Shown here one piece after another: positions 1 through 8,991 of a stretch of 64,000 nt of DNA; positions within the stretch are counted from its first letter, which is position 1, and every line of letters begins with the position of its first letter. This stretch comes from an uncultured Prevotellaceae bacterium. Lineage in GTDB: Bacteria; Bacteroidota; Bacteroidia; Bacteroidales; Bacteroidaceae. The DNA lies in the NCBI GenBank assembly GCA_902801375.1, contig CADCIB010000001.1, forward strand, positions 62,001 through 126,000, given 5' to 3'. The notes beneath the pieces were generated by a model, which ran no database searches, was not told the DNA's origin, and saw only the letters and a program-made list of their open reading frames with translations. Position numbers and translations under genes: made by a program.

Positions 1-1246
1 ACATACGCATGTATTCCGCATTGTTCTTGTCAATCTGACTGCTCTCGAGAATCTGCAGGCTCACGGTGCCGTCTTGGTTGTAAGTAAGGAATGGTCCGCC
101 GCCAGGCTCACCCACATTCTTCACGACACCACACACGCGCATGGGTCGGTTGAGTTTCATGCGCAGGTAATCGGCCAGTTGTTGGTCGTCGAATTTGTTC
201 ATGTTCTCGTTTCGACAGCATAGTTCGTCGTAGAGGAAAGCGGCCATCTCGTCGAGTTCCTCGCGTGAGCAGTTTCCTTCATCAAGGCGGCGGAGATAGG
301 CGAATGCCTTCTGCTGCAGGCTGACGAGCACGCCAGCAATGACCTGCTTATACTCCACGGTGTCTTGCTTCAGACGGTCGGGCACCACATTGTCGATGTT
401 CTTGATAAACACCACATCGGCTTCGATGTCGTTCAGATTCTGAATCAGAGCGCCATGACCACCCGGACGGAACAGCAGGCTGCCATCGTCGTTGCGGAAC
501 GGAGTGTTGTCGGGATTAGCTGCAACAGTGTCTGTGCTGGGCTTCTGTTCTGAGAAAGTAATGTCGAAATCGATGCCGAACTTCTTGGCATAATAATCCT
601 TTTTCTGGGCAACACGGTTCTGGAAGAACTCGAGATGCTCATGGCTCACCGTGAAGTGGACGTTTGCCTGACCGTCGCTGGCTGCATACAGTGCGCCTTC
701 CACGAGATGCTCCTCCATCGGGGTGCGTGCTCCTTCGGGATAGCGGTGGAACAGCAGCATGCCCTTTGGCAATTGACCGTAGTTCAACCCCGTGGCTCTC
801 AGCATATTGGCTGCCACAGCCTTATAGTTGCCCTCGGCCAGAAGAGCGTCGATGCCCTTCCCCTCGTTCTTTAAGCAAGCAGAATTCAGCTCATCATAGA
901 AGGCGAAATCCTTGATTTGTGCAAAGAACTTCTTCTCGAAATCGGTGGTTGGCACATCGTAGTCGGCATCGACAAAAGCAAACATATCCTTGAACATACG
1001 ACTGGCTGCACCACTGGCAGGCACGAATTTCACGATGCGTTTACCGCTGGCCTTGTATTGATTCCAACAATCTTCATAGAGTTTGCGCTCTTTCACATCG
1101 GGCGCAATGATGCCGTTCCCCACACTGGCTGCATTGTCGAGACGGAGGAACGGAAAGCCCGTCTTGAACTCGTTCAGCTGCATTTCAATCTGCTCTGGAG
1201 AGATTCCCTTCTGAGCGATTTGTTTCAGATCATTCTGTGATAGCAT
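1..1246 (-). CDS. DUF4301 family protein (3' end outside window)
   Basis: Reading the minus strand from the ATG at 1246 gives an open frame starting MLSQNDLKQIAQKG that stays open to the window edge, so the C terminus is missing. The order of conserved pieces (FVPASGAASRMFK, LPKGMLLFHRYPEGARTPMEEHL, RPGGHGALIQNLN, DVVFIKNIDNVVPD) matches DUF4301, a Bacteroidetes family of about 500 residues. The GxA/SR and GGHGAL patterns recall nucleotide-sugar pyrophosphorylase folds, but no activity is established. It is divergent from relA and has its own TATATTTG box about 60 bases upstream. Family confident, function unknown. Confidence 0.85.
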   Translation of the reverse strand, partial: MLSQNDLKQIAQKGISPEQIEMQLNEFKTGFPFLRLDNAASVGNGIIAPDVKERKLYEDCWNQYKASGKRIVKFVPASGAASRMFKDMFAFVDADYDVPTTDFEKKFFAQIKDFAFYDELNSACLKNEGKGIDALLAEGNYKAVAANMLRATGLNYGQLPKGMLLFHRYPEGARTPMEEHLVEGALYAASDGQANVHFTVSHEHLEFFQNRVAQKKDYYAKKFGIDFDITFSEQKPSTDTVAANPDNTPFRNDDGSLLFRPGGHGALIQNLNDIEADVVFIKNIDNVVPDRLKQDTVEYKQVIAGVLVSLQQKAFAYLRRLDEGNCSREELDEMAAFLYDELCCRNENMNKFDDQQLADYLRMKLNRPMRVCGVVKNVGEPGGGPFLTYNQDGTVSLQILESSQIDKNNAEYMRM

Positions 1247-1307
1247 AGTTTGATAATATAAAATAGGTTTTAGGTTGTGACTATGAGATAAATCAAAAAT
1301 CTTAGTG

Positions 1308-1315
1308 CAAATATA
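1308..1315 (-). promoter_or_regulatory. Bacteroidetes -7 box for the DUF4301 gene
   Basis: The minus strand reads TATATTTGCAC here, a match to TAnnTTTG. It lies 62 bases upstream of the DUF4301 ATG and back to back with the relA promoter. No clear TTTG -33 element was found. Confidence 0.6.
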
Positions 1316-1358
1316 CAAAGTTTTTCTGAAATACGAACGATTTCTAATAAAAAAGTGA

Positions 1359-1366
1359 TAACTTTG
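1359..1366 (+). promoter_or_regulatory. Bacteroidetes -7 box for relA
   Basis: TAACTTTGCAG fits TAnnTTTG. It predicts transcription starting near 1372, upstream of both a TTG (1390) and the preferred ATG (1417) of the relA-type gene. Confidence 0.65.
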
Positions 1367-1416
1367 CAGAAAAAATAAGCTGACCATACTTGATATTCAC
1401 AAAAGAACGGCGGATT

Positions 1417-3639
1417 ATGGACACGAAATTGATCTTTACGGCAGAAGAGAAAAGGGATGCGTTGCTGCTCCTCCGGAAGCTAAGGGAAGCGACGAAGGCC
1501 TTCCTTCGTGCCGACGACGAGAAAAACATCAGTCTGTTTCTCAAAGAAGCATTACGCCAGGGTGAGATCCAGCGTGATGCATTCGGCCTGAATCCTGTGG
1601 TGTTAAGTTTCCAGACGGCACTCATCGCCATCGAAGAGGCAGGACTGAAGCGCGACGGCGTCTTGGCCATCATTCTCTATACTTGTGTCTTCGGAGGCCA
1701 TCATTCCATTGAAGAGATCCGTCGGTCGTATGGTCAACAAGTAGCAACCATCATTCACGGATTGGTAAGGATACAAGAGCTCTACAAGAAAAACCCAGTC
1801 ATCGAGAGCGAGAACTTCCGCAACCTGCTGCTTTCGTTTGCTGAGGATATGCGTGTCATTCTCATCATGATCGCTGACCGTGTGAACCTCATGCGGCAGA
1901 TTCGTGACACCCATAACCTGGAGGCCAAGCGACAGGTGAGCGAAGAGGCCACTTACCTCTATGCCCCACTCGCCCATAAGCTGGGTCTGTACAAATTGAA
2001 AAGCGAGCTGGAAGATATCAGCCTGAAATATCTTGAACACGATGCCTACTACCTCATCAAGGAGAAGCTCAACGAGACCAAGCAAAGCCGCGAAGCCTAT
2101 ATCGACAAGTTTATTGCTCCCGTTGAGCAACGACTGAAGGAAGCAGGACTGCATTTCCACATCAAGGGCCGCACCAAGAGCATCCACAGCATCTGGCAGA
2201 AGATGAAGAAGCAGAAATGTGGATTCGAAGGAGTCTACGATCTCTTTGCCATCCGCGTCATCATCGAGAGCGACAATGCTACCCGTGCTCAGGAACATGC
2301 ACTATGCTGGCAGACATTCGCCATTATCACCAATATGTATCAGGGAAATCCCAAACGCTTGCGCGACTGGCTATCGGTGCCGAAGTCAAACGGCTACGAG
2401 AGTCTCCACATCACCGTATTGGGACCTGATCAGAAATGGGTGGAGGTGCAGATACGTACGGAGCGCATGGACGAGATAGCCGAACGCGGACTGGCCGCCC
2501 ACTGGCGATACAAGGGCGTGAAAAGCGGAGGCAACATGGACGACTGGCTCAACAGCATACGCACGGCTTTGGAGAATAACGATGACCGCCAGGTGATGGA
2601 CGAGTTCAAGATGAATCTCTACGAGGACGAGGTGTATGTGTTCACGCCAAAAGGCGACCTGCTGAAGTTCCCGAAAGGAGCCACCGTGCTCGATTTCGCC
2701 TATCATATCCACTCGCGTGTAGGAAATCAATGTACGGGCGCGCGTATAAATAATAAGGTGGAACCCTTCCGCTACCAACTGCAGTCGGGCGACCAGGTGG
2801 AGATTGTCACCTCTGCCAATCAGCGGCCCAAACAAGACTGGCTGTCCATCGTGAAGACGAGTCGTGCCAAGGCCAAAATCAGACAAGCGCTGAAGGTAAC
2901 GCAAGACAAAGAGGTGCTCATGGCAAAAGAGATGCTTGAACGCCGCATGAAAAACCGGAAGATAGAGTTGGAAGAGAGCGTCATCAATCATCTCGTGAAG
3001 AAACTTGGGTTCAAGGAAACACGCGATTTCTACAAGCAGATAGCCGACGGACAACTTGAGCTGAATGCTTTTCTCGACAAATATGTGGAAATGCAGCAGC
3101 ACCTCAATGGCCAAACGCCCCAAAATGTCCCTCAACAAAGTGCTGAAGAATTTGTGTTCGAGAATCCAAATGCCGAGATGGTTTATAGCAACGACGATGT
3201 CATCATCATCGACAAGAACCTTCGCGGTGTGGATTTCTCGCTCGCCAAGTGCTGTCATCCCATCTATGGCGATAAAGTGTTCGGTTTCGTCACTGTCAAT
3301 GGTGGTATCAAGATTCACCGTCAGGATTGTCCCAATGCGCCAGAAATGCGTAAGCGTTTCGGCTATCGCATCGTGCGCGCCTTATGGAGTGGCAAGGGGT
3401 CGTCGCAATATAGCATCGTGCTTCGTATCATCGGAAACGATGATATCGGCATAGTGAACAACATCACGAGCATCATTTCGAAAGAAGAGAAAATCATGAT
3501 GCGCAGCATCAATATTGACAGTCACGACGGACTGTTCAGCGGAAACCTCACCGTGAATGTAGACGACACGTCGCGACTGGAACAACTCATCCGCAAACTC
3601 CGAACGGTTCGCGGTGTGAAGCAAGTGACGAGATTGTGA
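1417..3639 (+). CDS. relA: RelA/SpoT-family (p)ppGpp synthetase, RelA-like with degenerate HD domain
   Basis: A 740-residue long RSH protein that makes the stringent-response alarmone (p)ppGpp. The synthetase domain is intact (RTKSIHSIWQKMKKQ, FAIRVI, SNGYESLHITV, EVQIRTERMDEIAERGLAAH). A TGS domain (VYVFTPKGDLLKFPKGATV), a Cys/His region (AKCCHPIYGDKV) and a C-terminal ACT domain follow. In the N-terminal hydrolase domain the HDxxED signature is replaced by YTCVFGGH, and only part of the downstream IADRVNLMR motif remains. It therefore probably synthesises but does not degrade (p)ppGpp, as expected of the RelA member of the two-RSH sets in Bacteroides. The ATG at 1417 is preferred over the in-frame TTG at 1390. 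It converges on rnpB with a 14-base gap. Confidence 0.93.
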   Translation: MDTKLIFTAEEKRDALLLLRKLREATKAFLRADDEKNISLFLKEALRQGEIQRDAFGLNPVVLSFQTALIAIEEAGLKRDGVLAIILYTCVFGGHHSIEEIRRSYGQQVATIIHGLVRIQELYKKNPVIESENFRNLLLSFAEDMRVILIMIADRVNLMRQIRDTHNLEAKRQVSEEATYLYAPLAHKLGLYKLKSELEDISLKYLEHDAYYLIKEKLNETKQSREAYIDKFIAPVEQRLKEAGLHFHIKGRTKSIHSIWQKMKKQKCGFEGVYDLFAIRVIIESDNATRAQEHALCWQTFAIITNMYQGNPKRLRDWLSVPKSNGYESLHITVLGPDQKWVEVQIRTERMDEIAERGLAAHWRYKGVKSGGNMDDWLNSIRTALENNDDRQVMDEFKMNLYEDEVYVFTPKGDLLKFPKGATVLDFAYHIHSRVGNQCTGARINNKVEPFRYQLQSGDQVEIVTSANQRPKQDWLSIVKTSRAKAKIRQALKVTQDKEVLMAKEMLERRMKNRKIELEESVINHLVKKLGFKETRDFYKQIADGQLELNAFLDKYVEMQQHLNGQTPQNVPQQSAEEFVFENPNAEMVYSNDDVIIIDKNLRGVDFSLAKCCHPIYGDKVFGFVTVNGGIKIHRQDCPNAPEMRKRFGYRIVRALWSGKGSSQYSIVLRIIGNDDIGIVNNITSIISKEEKIMMRSINIDSHDGLFSGNLTVNVDDTSRLEQLIRKLRTVRGVKQVTRL

Positions 3640-3653
3640 TGAGGGAATAACAA

Positions 3654-4098
3654 AGAAAGACAGTGTTCCTATAAGCCGGGTTCTGTGCTGCCTCATGTGG
3701 TGCAGCGCCTGCCATTTATCTACGCCGTGAGTCACCCCACGGCTCAAGCGTTCTACCCTCCGCCGCACGAGCCCCGGCTCTGTTGCATTGCTGCTCAAGC
3801 CTTCGTCGACTCGGACGGGCCATCCTCTCTCGGAACGGTTTACTTGAACTTGCAGCCCCCAGCGGGTACAGCACGACGATCGCCCGCCGCCTGGTGGTCT
3901 CTTACACCGCCTTCTCACCCTTGCCATTCCAAGAACAGCTCCATATTTCAGGAAAAGGAATGGCGGTCGTTTTCTTCTACCCTAACCTACCGTCGCCGGC
4001 AGCTTCTATTTTCGGAAGTGGGGTGCCCTGTGCTGCCCGGACTTTCCTCTCGCGCCACTATGGGCCGCCAGCGGCAGGCCGGAACACTATCTTTCTGT
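3654..4098 (-). ncRNA. rnpB: RNase P RNA (M1 RNA)
   Basis: The minus strand carries the two universal RNase P RNA blocks: GAGGAAAGTCCGGGC near the 5' end (complement at about 4037-4051) and ACAGAACCCGGCTTATA near the 3' end (about 3669-3686). The ends pair as helix P1: bases 4081-4096 and 3654-3669 form a 16-bp stem with one G-U pair, which sets the boundaries at about 445 nucleotides. The RNA is the catalytic subunit that matures tRNA 5' ends. A TACCTTTGCACC promoter lies just upstream. Long frames on the plus strand here are incidental. Confidence 0.95.
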
Positions 4099-4103
4099 GG
4101 GTG

Positions 4104-4111
4104 CAAAGGTA
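4104..4111 (-). promoter_or_regulatory. -7 box of rnpB
   Basis: The minus strand reads TACCTTTGCACCC, ending about 6 bases before the first base of helix P1, which is consistent with the predicted 5' end of the RNase P RNA. Confidence 0.7.
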
Positions 4112-4357
4112 CGAATAAGTGGGATAATCGCAAAATAATCAATGATAATTTAATGTTTTTTCTCACGGCCCATAGGACATTGGAAGCGGCAGAGAGAAGC
4201 GGGGCGTAAAAGGGCAAATAATAAATAGTTACCTATTTTTTTCTAAAAACTGACAAAAATAGCAATGTTCAACGAATGTAAAAAAGCAGAAGACTGGCGC
4301 AAACAACATTTAACGTGATGATTTTTTGTGTTAAAAGACAACAAATGTGCACGACAA

Positions 4358-4391
4358 TTTGTCAGATTTACAAGAAATGCGTCTATATTTG
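4358..4391 (+). promoter_or_regulatory. Full Bacteroidetes promoter for the DegQ-like protease
   Basis: TTTG at 4358-4361 and TATATTTG at 4384-4391 are separated by 22 bases, close to the -33/-7 layout of Bacteroidetes sigma-ABfr promoters. The predicted leader to the ATG at 4460 is about 60 bases. The stretch 4112-4357 between this promoter and that of rnpB is AT-rich and holds no gene I can support. Confidence 0.7.
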
Positions 4392-4459
4392 CAATGTCGG
4401 AGTCTGACAGACATGACAACCCATTCATTGGAATAACAATTTTAAACATTATACGTAAT

Positions 4460-5938
4460 ATGAAGAAAGTATCTAATTATCTCGTGTATGCCGCATGCAT
4501 TGTGGCCATCGCTTTTTCGGCCGGCGCCTTCATGAAGGTGAGTGCCAACCAAGTTCCCCTCTTGAATTCAAGTGGTAGTGTGGCTCCAGGACAACCTGTT
4601 GACCTGACGTACGCAGCAGAAAAGGCTTTACCTTCTGTAGTCACTGTTCGCGTAGTGACCAATTCAAAGACACAAGTAGTAGAGATGGACGACCCATTTG
4701 GCGACTTCTTCGATCCCTTCGGCTGGTTTGGAAACCCTCGCGGTGAGAAGCAAAAGCGCCAGGTACAGACCCCTAAACGTCAAGGTTCAGGGTCGGGTGT
4801 CATCATTTCTGCCGACGGATATATCGTGACCAATAACCATGTCGTGGACGAAGCCGACGAGATAACGGTCATCCTGACAGACAACCGTGAGTTCTCAGCA
4901 ACAATCGTTGGCACCGATGCTACCAGCGATCTTGCCCTGATCAAGGTGAGTGGCAAGAATCTTCCGGCCATCACCATTGCCGACAGCCAAAAGCTGAAGA
5001 TTGGCGAATGGGTCATTGCCATCGGCAATCCTTTCTCCATCGGCACCACGGTGACTGCCGGCATCGTATCGGCCAAGGCTCGTTCGATGGGAGGTGGTAA
5101 TTCCGTACAGAGCTTCATTCAGACGGACGCCGCCATCAACCGCGGTAACTCAGGCGGCGCTCTTGTGAACACCAACGGCGAACTGGTGGGCATCAATGCC
5201 ATGCTTTACTCTGAGACGGGTTCGTATAGCGGCTATGGCTTTGCAATTCCTACTACCATTATGAATAAGGTGGTCGACGATTTGAAACAGTATGGTACCG
5301 TACAGCGTGCGCTGCTCGGCATCCAAGGTTCCGACGTGAACAACTATATCGACAACCTGAAAGCTCAGAATAAAGAAGTGCCCGACTTTGGCACTGTAGA
5401 AGGCATCTACGTAGACAAGGTGGACGAGGAAGGTTCCTGTGCTGATGTATTGAAGAAGGAAGATGTCATCATCGCCATCGACGGCAAGGCCGTCACCAAG
5501 ATGGCTGAACTGCAGGAGTATCTCTTCGGCAACAAGAAGCCGGGCGACAAGGTGACCATCACATTCTTGCGCAACAAGAACAAGAAGACAGCTACCATCG
5601 AACTTAAAAATGCTCAAGGCAACACGAAGGTTGTGAAGCAAGCCGATATGGACGTGCTGGGTGCTAACTTCCGTGAAGTGAACGAACAGGAAAAGAAAGA
5701 CCTGAAGATCAACTACGGACTGGTTGTCACCAAGGTGAACAAAGGTGCTATTCGTGAGGCAGGCATCGTGGAGAAATTCGTCATTCTGAATGCCAACGAC
5801 CAGCCCATGAAGACCATCGACGACCTGCAGGAAGCAGTGAAGACTGCATCGAAGAGCAAAGATCCAGTACTCATGATCAAGGGTATATTCCCATCAGGAA
5901 AGGTGGCCTATAAGGTTGTCAATCTGCAGGAAGAATAA
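4460..5938 (+). CDS. degQ: Periplasmic serine protease, DegQ/HtrA family
   Basis: A 492-residue DegP/DegQ-type protease-chaperone of the periplasm. A signal anchor (residues 1-30) is followed by a trypsin-like domain whose triad is visible: His127 in VTNNHVVDEAD, Asp157 in ATSDLALIKV and Ser231 in INRGNSGGAL. Two PDZ-like domains follow (about 280-375 and 395-490). An acidic, aromatic insert with repeated DPFG precedes the protease core in the position of the LA loop. The frame opens earlier at 4328, but those 44 codons cover the promoter, so the ATG at 4460 is the start. A terminator follows directly, so it is monocistronic. Confidence 0.95.
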   Translation: MKKVSNYLVYAACIVAIAFSAGAFMKVSANQVPLLNSSGSVAPGQPVDLTYAAEKALPSVVTVRVVTNSKTQVVEMDDPFGDFFDPFGWFGNPRGEKQKRQVQTPKRQGSGSGVIISADGYIVTNNHVVDEADEITVILTDNREFSATIVGTDATSDLALIKVSGKNLPAITIADSQKLKIGEWVIAIGNPFSIGTTVTAGIVSAKARSMGGGNSVQSFIQTDAAINRGNSGGALVNTNGELVGINAMLYSETGSYSGYGFAIPTTIMNKVVDDLKQYGTVQRALLGIQGSDVNNYIDNLKAQNKEVPDFGTVEGIYVDKVDEEGSCADVLKKEDVIIAIDGKAVTKMAELQEYLFGNKKPGDKVTITFLRNKNKKTATIELKNAQGNTKVVKQADMDVLGANFREVNEQEKKDLKINYGLVVTKVNKGAIREAGIVEKFVILNANDQPMKTIDDLQEAVKTASKSKDPVLMIKGIFPSGKVAYKVVNLQEE

Positions 5939-5964
5939 ACGACGAACATGAAGACTCATCGGAG

Positions 5965-6002
5965 AATCCCGGAAATCGGCAACCACGGTTTCCGGGATTT
6001 TT
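5965..6002 (+). terminator. Rho-independent terminator after degQ
   Basis: An 11-bp perfect stem, AATCCCGGAAA paired with TTTCCGGGATT, with a 13-base loop and a following T run. It lies 27 bases after the degQ stop codon. Confidence 0.85.
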
Positions 6003-6140
6003 CGAATAAGACCTACGAATTTGAAGGGTTTTAGCCACAAATGGGTATGAGATTTGACGCAAATCTCAAAACAAACCATAAAATATTTCCTTTTCATTGA
6101 AAATTCTTGATAATTCATTCATCATTCTACTTTTTTTTCG

Positions 6141-6148
6141 TACTTTTG
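6141..6148 (+). promoter_or_regulatory. -7 box of rpoD
   Basis: TACTTTTGCACC fits TAnnTTTG and ends 24 bases before the rpoD ATG at 6173, giving a short leader. A convincing -33 TTTG at standard spacing was not seen. Confidence 0.65.
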
Positions 6149-6172
6149 CACCGCTAAAAATGAATGACAGCC

Positions 6173-7036
6173 ATGAGACAACTGAAAATCACGAAATCTA
6201 TTACCAACAGGGAAAGTGCTGCCCTGGAAAAATACCTGCAGGATATAGGACGGGAAGAACTGCTCACCGTAGAGCAGGAAGTGGAACTGGCCGGGCGCAT
6301 TCATGAAGGTGACCACGAAGCTTTGGAGAGACTCACCAGGGCTAACCTGAGGTTTGTCGTCTCAGTAGCCAAACAGTACCAAAACCAAGGATTGTCGCTT
6401 TCGGACCTCATCAACGAGGGGAACGTTGGCCTCATCAAAGCTGCAGAAAAATTCGATGAGACACGCGGTTTCAAGTTCATCAGCTACGCCGTGTGGTGGA
6501 TCAGACAAAGCATTCTGCAAGCTTTGGCCGAGCAGAGCCGAATCGTTAAGGTGCCCATGAACCAAGTGGGAAGTGCCACCAAGGTGAACCGCGAACTGAA
6601 CAAATTTGAGCAGGAGAATGAGCGCCGGCCCAGTGTCGACGAACTGGCTGACAAGATTGACCTGCCTGAAGATAAAATTGAAAGCGCCATGAAGGTGCGT
6701 GGCAAGCATGTCAGCGTAGACGCACCTTTCAACGATGGCGAAGAAGGCAGCTTGCTTGATATCATAGAGAACACTGATTCGCCAATGGCCGACAGAGGAC
6801 TGGTGTTAGAATCGCTTCATGACGAAATACATAGGGCTCTGACCACACTCAACGAGCGTGAACGAAATATCATCACCGCATTTTTCGGCATCGACCAGCC
6901 TGAAATGACACTCGATGAAATTGGTGAGAAATATGGACTCTCCAGAGAACGGGTACGACAAATCAAGGAGAAAGCCATCAGACGACTCAGGGGCAGCACC
7001 AAGAACAAACTGCTCAAAACCTATTTGGGAAACTGA
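6173..7036 (+). CDS. rpoD: RNA polymerase primary sigma factor (sigma-70, Bacteroidetes type)
   Basis: A 287-residue sigma factor lacking region 1.1, as in Bacteroides sigma-ABfr. The protein starts MRQLKITKSITNRES, which is why ATG 6173 is chosen over 6164. Region 2 is clear (RANLRFVVSVAKQYQNQGL, DLINEGNVGLIKAAEKFDE, FKFISYAVWWIRQSILQAL), region 3 follows, and region 4.2 carries the -35-recognition helix (LDEIGEKYGLSRERVRQIKE). It directs RNA polymerase to the TAnnTTTG promoters seen throughout this window. The next gene starts 62 bases downstream. Confidence 0.95.
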   Translation: MRQLKITKSITNRESAALEKYLQDIGREELLTVEQEVELAGRIHEGDHEALERLTRANLRFVVSVAKQYQNQGLSLSDLINEGNVGLIKAAEKFDETRGFKFISYAVWWIRQSILQALAEQSRIVKVPMNQVGSATKVNRELNKFEQENERRPSVDELADKIDLPEDKIESAMKVRGKHVSVDAPFNDGEEGSLLDIIENTDSPMADRGLVLESLHDEIHRALTTLNERERNIITAFFGIDQPEMTLDEIGEKYGLSRERVRQIKEKAIRRLRGSTKNKLLKTYLGN

Positions 7037-7098
7037 TAAGCAAGCATTTGAAGCTTCGCAAGAATGTCGATTATCGAAAAGTCGGTATAGATTGAAAT

Positions 7099-7605
7099 AT
7101 GAATAGAATAAAGACCATAGCCCTGATGGGCATCTTGCTGCTCACGGCAGTAAATGTTGTTTCAGCAAAAAACAAAGTACAGAGAGTTTATGCGTTCGGT
7201 TTCGCCGCATCGTTCAACGATTCTACAGTCTATTTCACGGATATCCAAGAGATAGACAGTGCATGGGTGGGCGAAAAGACAAAGTTCCTTGCCGGACGAG
7301 ACCAGTATTCCTACCAACTGCGCGATTATCTGGCAAAACGGTTTGAGCCAGATCGCACGTGTGTCATCACATACGCCCTCGACAGAAAAGAAATTGAGAA
7401 AAAGTATGTGAAGATGAAAAACCGTTATACGAAAGAGAAGTATACACGAAAGTATGGTCAGTTCAACGTAAAATACATCACGAAAGATGAGTTTGCCTTT
7501 CAGGCGGTAGATTACGCTGACTTCAACGTCGAGGAGAAGGCATTGACAAAAGCTGAACGTAAAGCACTAAAAGCAAAAGCTAAAAAACAGAAGAAAGAGA
7601 AATGA
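7099..7605 (+). CDS. Secreted protein of unknown function, first gene of the HPr-kinase/PqqD cassette
   Basis: 168 residues with a signal peptide (IALMGILLLTAVNVVSAK) and a mature part starting near residue 24. The region VQRVYAFGFAASFNDSTVYF begins a small globular domain, and the C terminus is a lysine/alanine-rich tail. I do not recognise a family. The stop overlaps the next start (ATGA, 7602), indicating translational coupling, so it probably belongs with the HPr-kinase-like, peptidase-like and PqqD-like genes. Confidence 0.7.
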   Translation: MNRIKTIALMGILLLTAVNVVSAKNKVQRVYAFGFAASFNDSTVYFTDIQEIDSAWVGEKTKFLAGRDQYSYQLRDYLAKRFEPDRTCVITYALDRKEIEKKYVKMKNRYTKEKYTRKYGQFNVKYITKDEFAFQAVDYADFNVEEKALTKAERKALKAKAKKQKKEK

Positions 7606-8501
7606 CAGAGACGGTAAGCAGCTACCATTTCACCATTGCCGAACTGAACGTCAACATTCAGTTCAAGGAGTCAGTGCGCAACGGGATGCACCTGCTGCCA
7701 TCGTTTGAGCCATTTAAAAGCGAGGCTGTTGCCGACGATCATCTGTTTTTCAAGCTCATTGTCGACGACTCCTTACCTCCCATACGCAAGCCCCATCGTG
7801 AGCGTATTGGACGTTTCGACACAGGAAACGGCATAACCGTGGTGGACCAATTGCCCGACGGCGGCTACCAGTTCATCATCAAGGACATCAACGGTGGCGA
7901 CTGCTGTCTCTTGCAAACAGATAAGAAATTCGCGCTCTGCCACTGTGCCCTCAACGGCAACTACAACATGCGATGCTTCGGGTTGAACAATGCGTTGATG
8001 CTTATTTTCGCTTTTGCCGGGAGCCGCCGGCAGACGCTGCTCATACACGCTTCTTTGGTGAGGTGCGAAGGGCGCGGATATGCCTTCATTGCCAAAAGTG
8101 GAACAGGAAAAAGCACGCAAGTAGGTTCGTGGCTCAGATATATTCCCCACTGTGACTTGATGAACGACGACAACCCTGTGGTGCGTATCGTAGACGGTGA
8201 GGCTTATGTCTACGGAAGCCCATGGAGCGGAAAAACACCCTGCTACCGACAGGTGAAGGCACCTCTTGGGGCTATCGTGCGCATTGACCGTGCTAAACAG
8301 AACAGCATAGAACGCCTGAACAGTATCGAGGCTTTTGCCTCTCTCCTACCCGCTTGTTCGACCATGAAATGGGATGGTGACATTTTCAATGCTATCTGCG
8401 ACAACGTCACAAGCATTTTGGAGCGAGTCGGCATCTATACCCTGCACTGTCTGCCCGATGAAGAAGCAGCCCGCGTATGTCATAAGGAGGTGACCAAATG
8501 A
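7602..8501 (+). CDS. HPr kinase/phosphorylase-like ATP-binding protein
   Basis: 299 residues. A Walker A motif (AKSGTGKST, about residues 164-172) and a Walker-B-like stretch (LMNDDNPVV, about 187-194) match the C-terminal kinase fold of HprK. The proline-rich HPr-binding signature is not visible, and no HPr gene is nearby. HprK-like proteins of this kind sit beside PqqD-like proteins in several peptide-modification systems, for example LasC in lasso peptide clusters. It overlaps both neighbours by 4 bases. The ATP-binding fold is well supported; the substrate is unknown. Confidence 0.8.
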   Translation: MTETVSSYHFTIAELNVNIQFKESVRNGMHLLPSFEPFKSEAVADDHLFFKLIVDDSLPPIRKPHRERIGRFDTGNGITVVDQLPDGGYQFIIKDINGGDCCLLQTDKKFALCHCALNGNYNMRCFGLNNALMLIFAFAGSRRQTLLIHASLVRCEGRGYAFIAKSGTGKSTQVGSWLRYIPHCDLMNDDNPVVRIVDGEAYVYGSPWSGKTPCYRQVKAPLGAIVRIDRAKQNSIERLNSIEAFASLLPACSTMKWDGDIFNAICDNVTSILERVGIYTLHCLPDEEAARVCHKEVTK

Positions 8502-8962
8502 AGGAGATACAATTTGAAAACGCCAAGTTCCTACCCGAGGTGGTGAAAATGCTGAACGAGGGTCACACGGTGACGCTGCGTTTGAAAGGATTCAGCATGA
8601 GACCTTTCTTGGAAGACAACCGCGATAAGGCGCTACTGAAAAAGGTGAATGTCCCCAAGGTGGGTGACCCTGTGCTGGCAGAAATCTCACCTGGCCATTT
8701 CGTCTTACACCGTATCATTGCCATGAGCCAAGATGAGGTGGTGCTTCGAGGTGACGGGAACCTGAACGCTGAAACATGCCGTACACAAGACATTGTGGGG
8801 GCTGTGGAGGGTTTCTACAGGAAAGGGCGCAATACTCTCGACCGCACAGACGGCCGAAAATGGCGTCTCTATTCGTTTCTCTGGACTCGCCTCTACCCTA
8901 TCCGCCGCTATTTGCTGGCATTCTACCGCCGCATCTGGCTTCGATTTTTCAAACCCATCTGA
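8498..8962 (+). CDS. S24/S26-family peptidase-like protein
   Basis: 154 residues related to signal peptidase I and LexA-like proteases. Ser33 in LKGFSMRPFLED is the expected nucleophile. His71 in GHFVLHRII takes the general-base position, as in the Ser/His (SipW or ER-type) branch rather than the Ser/Lys type. The C terminus is basic and aromatic (YPIRRYLLAFYRRIWLRFF) and may associate with the membrane. Translation is coupled to the upstream kinase-like gene by a 4-base overlap. In this setting it could cleave a leader peptide, but that is inference. Confidence 0.8.
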   Translation: MKEIQFENAKFLPEVVKMLNEGHTVTLRLKGFSMRPFLEDNRDKALLKKVNVPKVGDPVLAEISPGHFVLHRIIAMSQDEVVLRGDGNLNAETCRTQDIVGAVEGFYRKGRNTLDRTDGRKWRLYSFLWTRLYPIRRYLLAFYRRIWLRFFKPI

Positions 8963-8991
8963 TTGATTTGTCAATTATTCAACTATAAATA

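Noticed and set aside
3685-4209. A 174-codon plus-strand frame and overlapping frames between relA and degQ
   Set aside because: The stretch is the RNase P RNA gene on the minus strand; conserved RNA blocks and helix P1 explain it better than any protein.
4328-4459. N-terminal extension of the DegQ-like protease by 44 codons
   Set aside because: These codons lie over the promoter (TTTG/TATATTTG at 4358-4391), and a normal signal sequence begins at ATG 4460.
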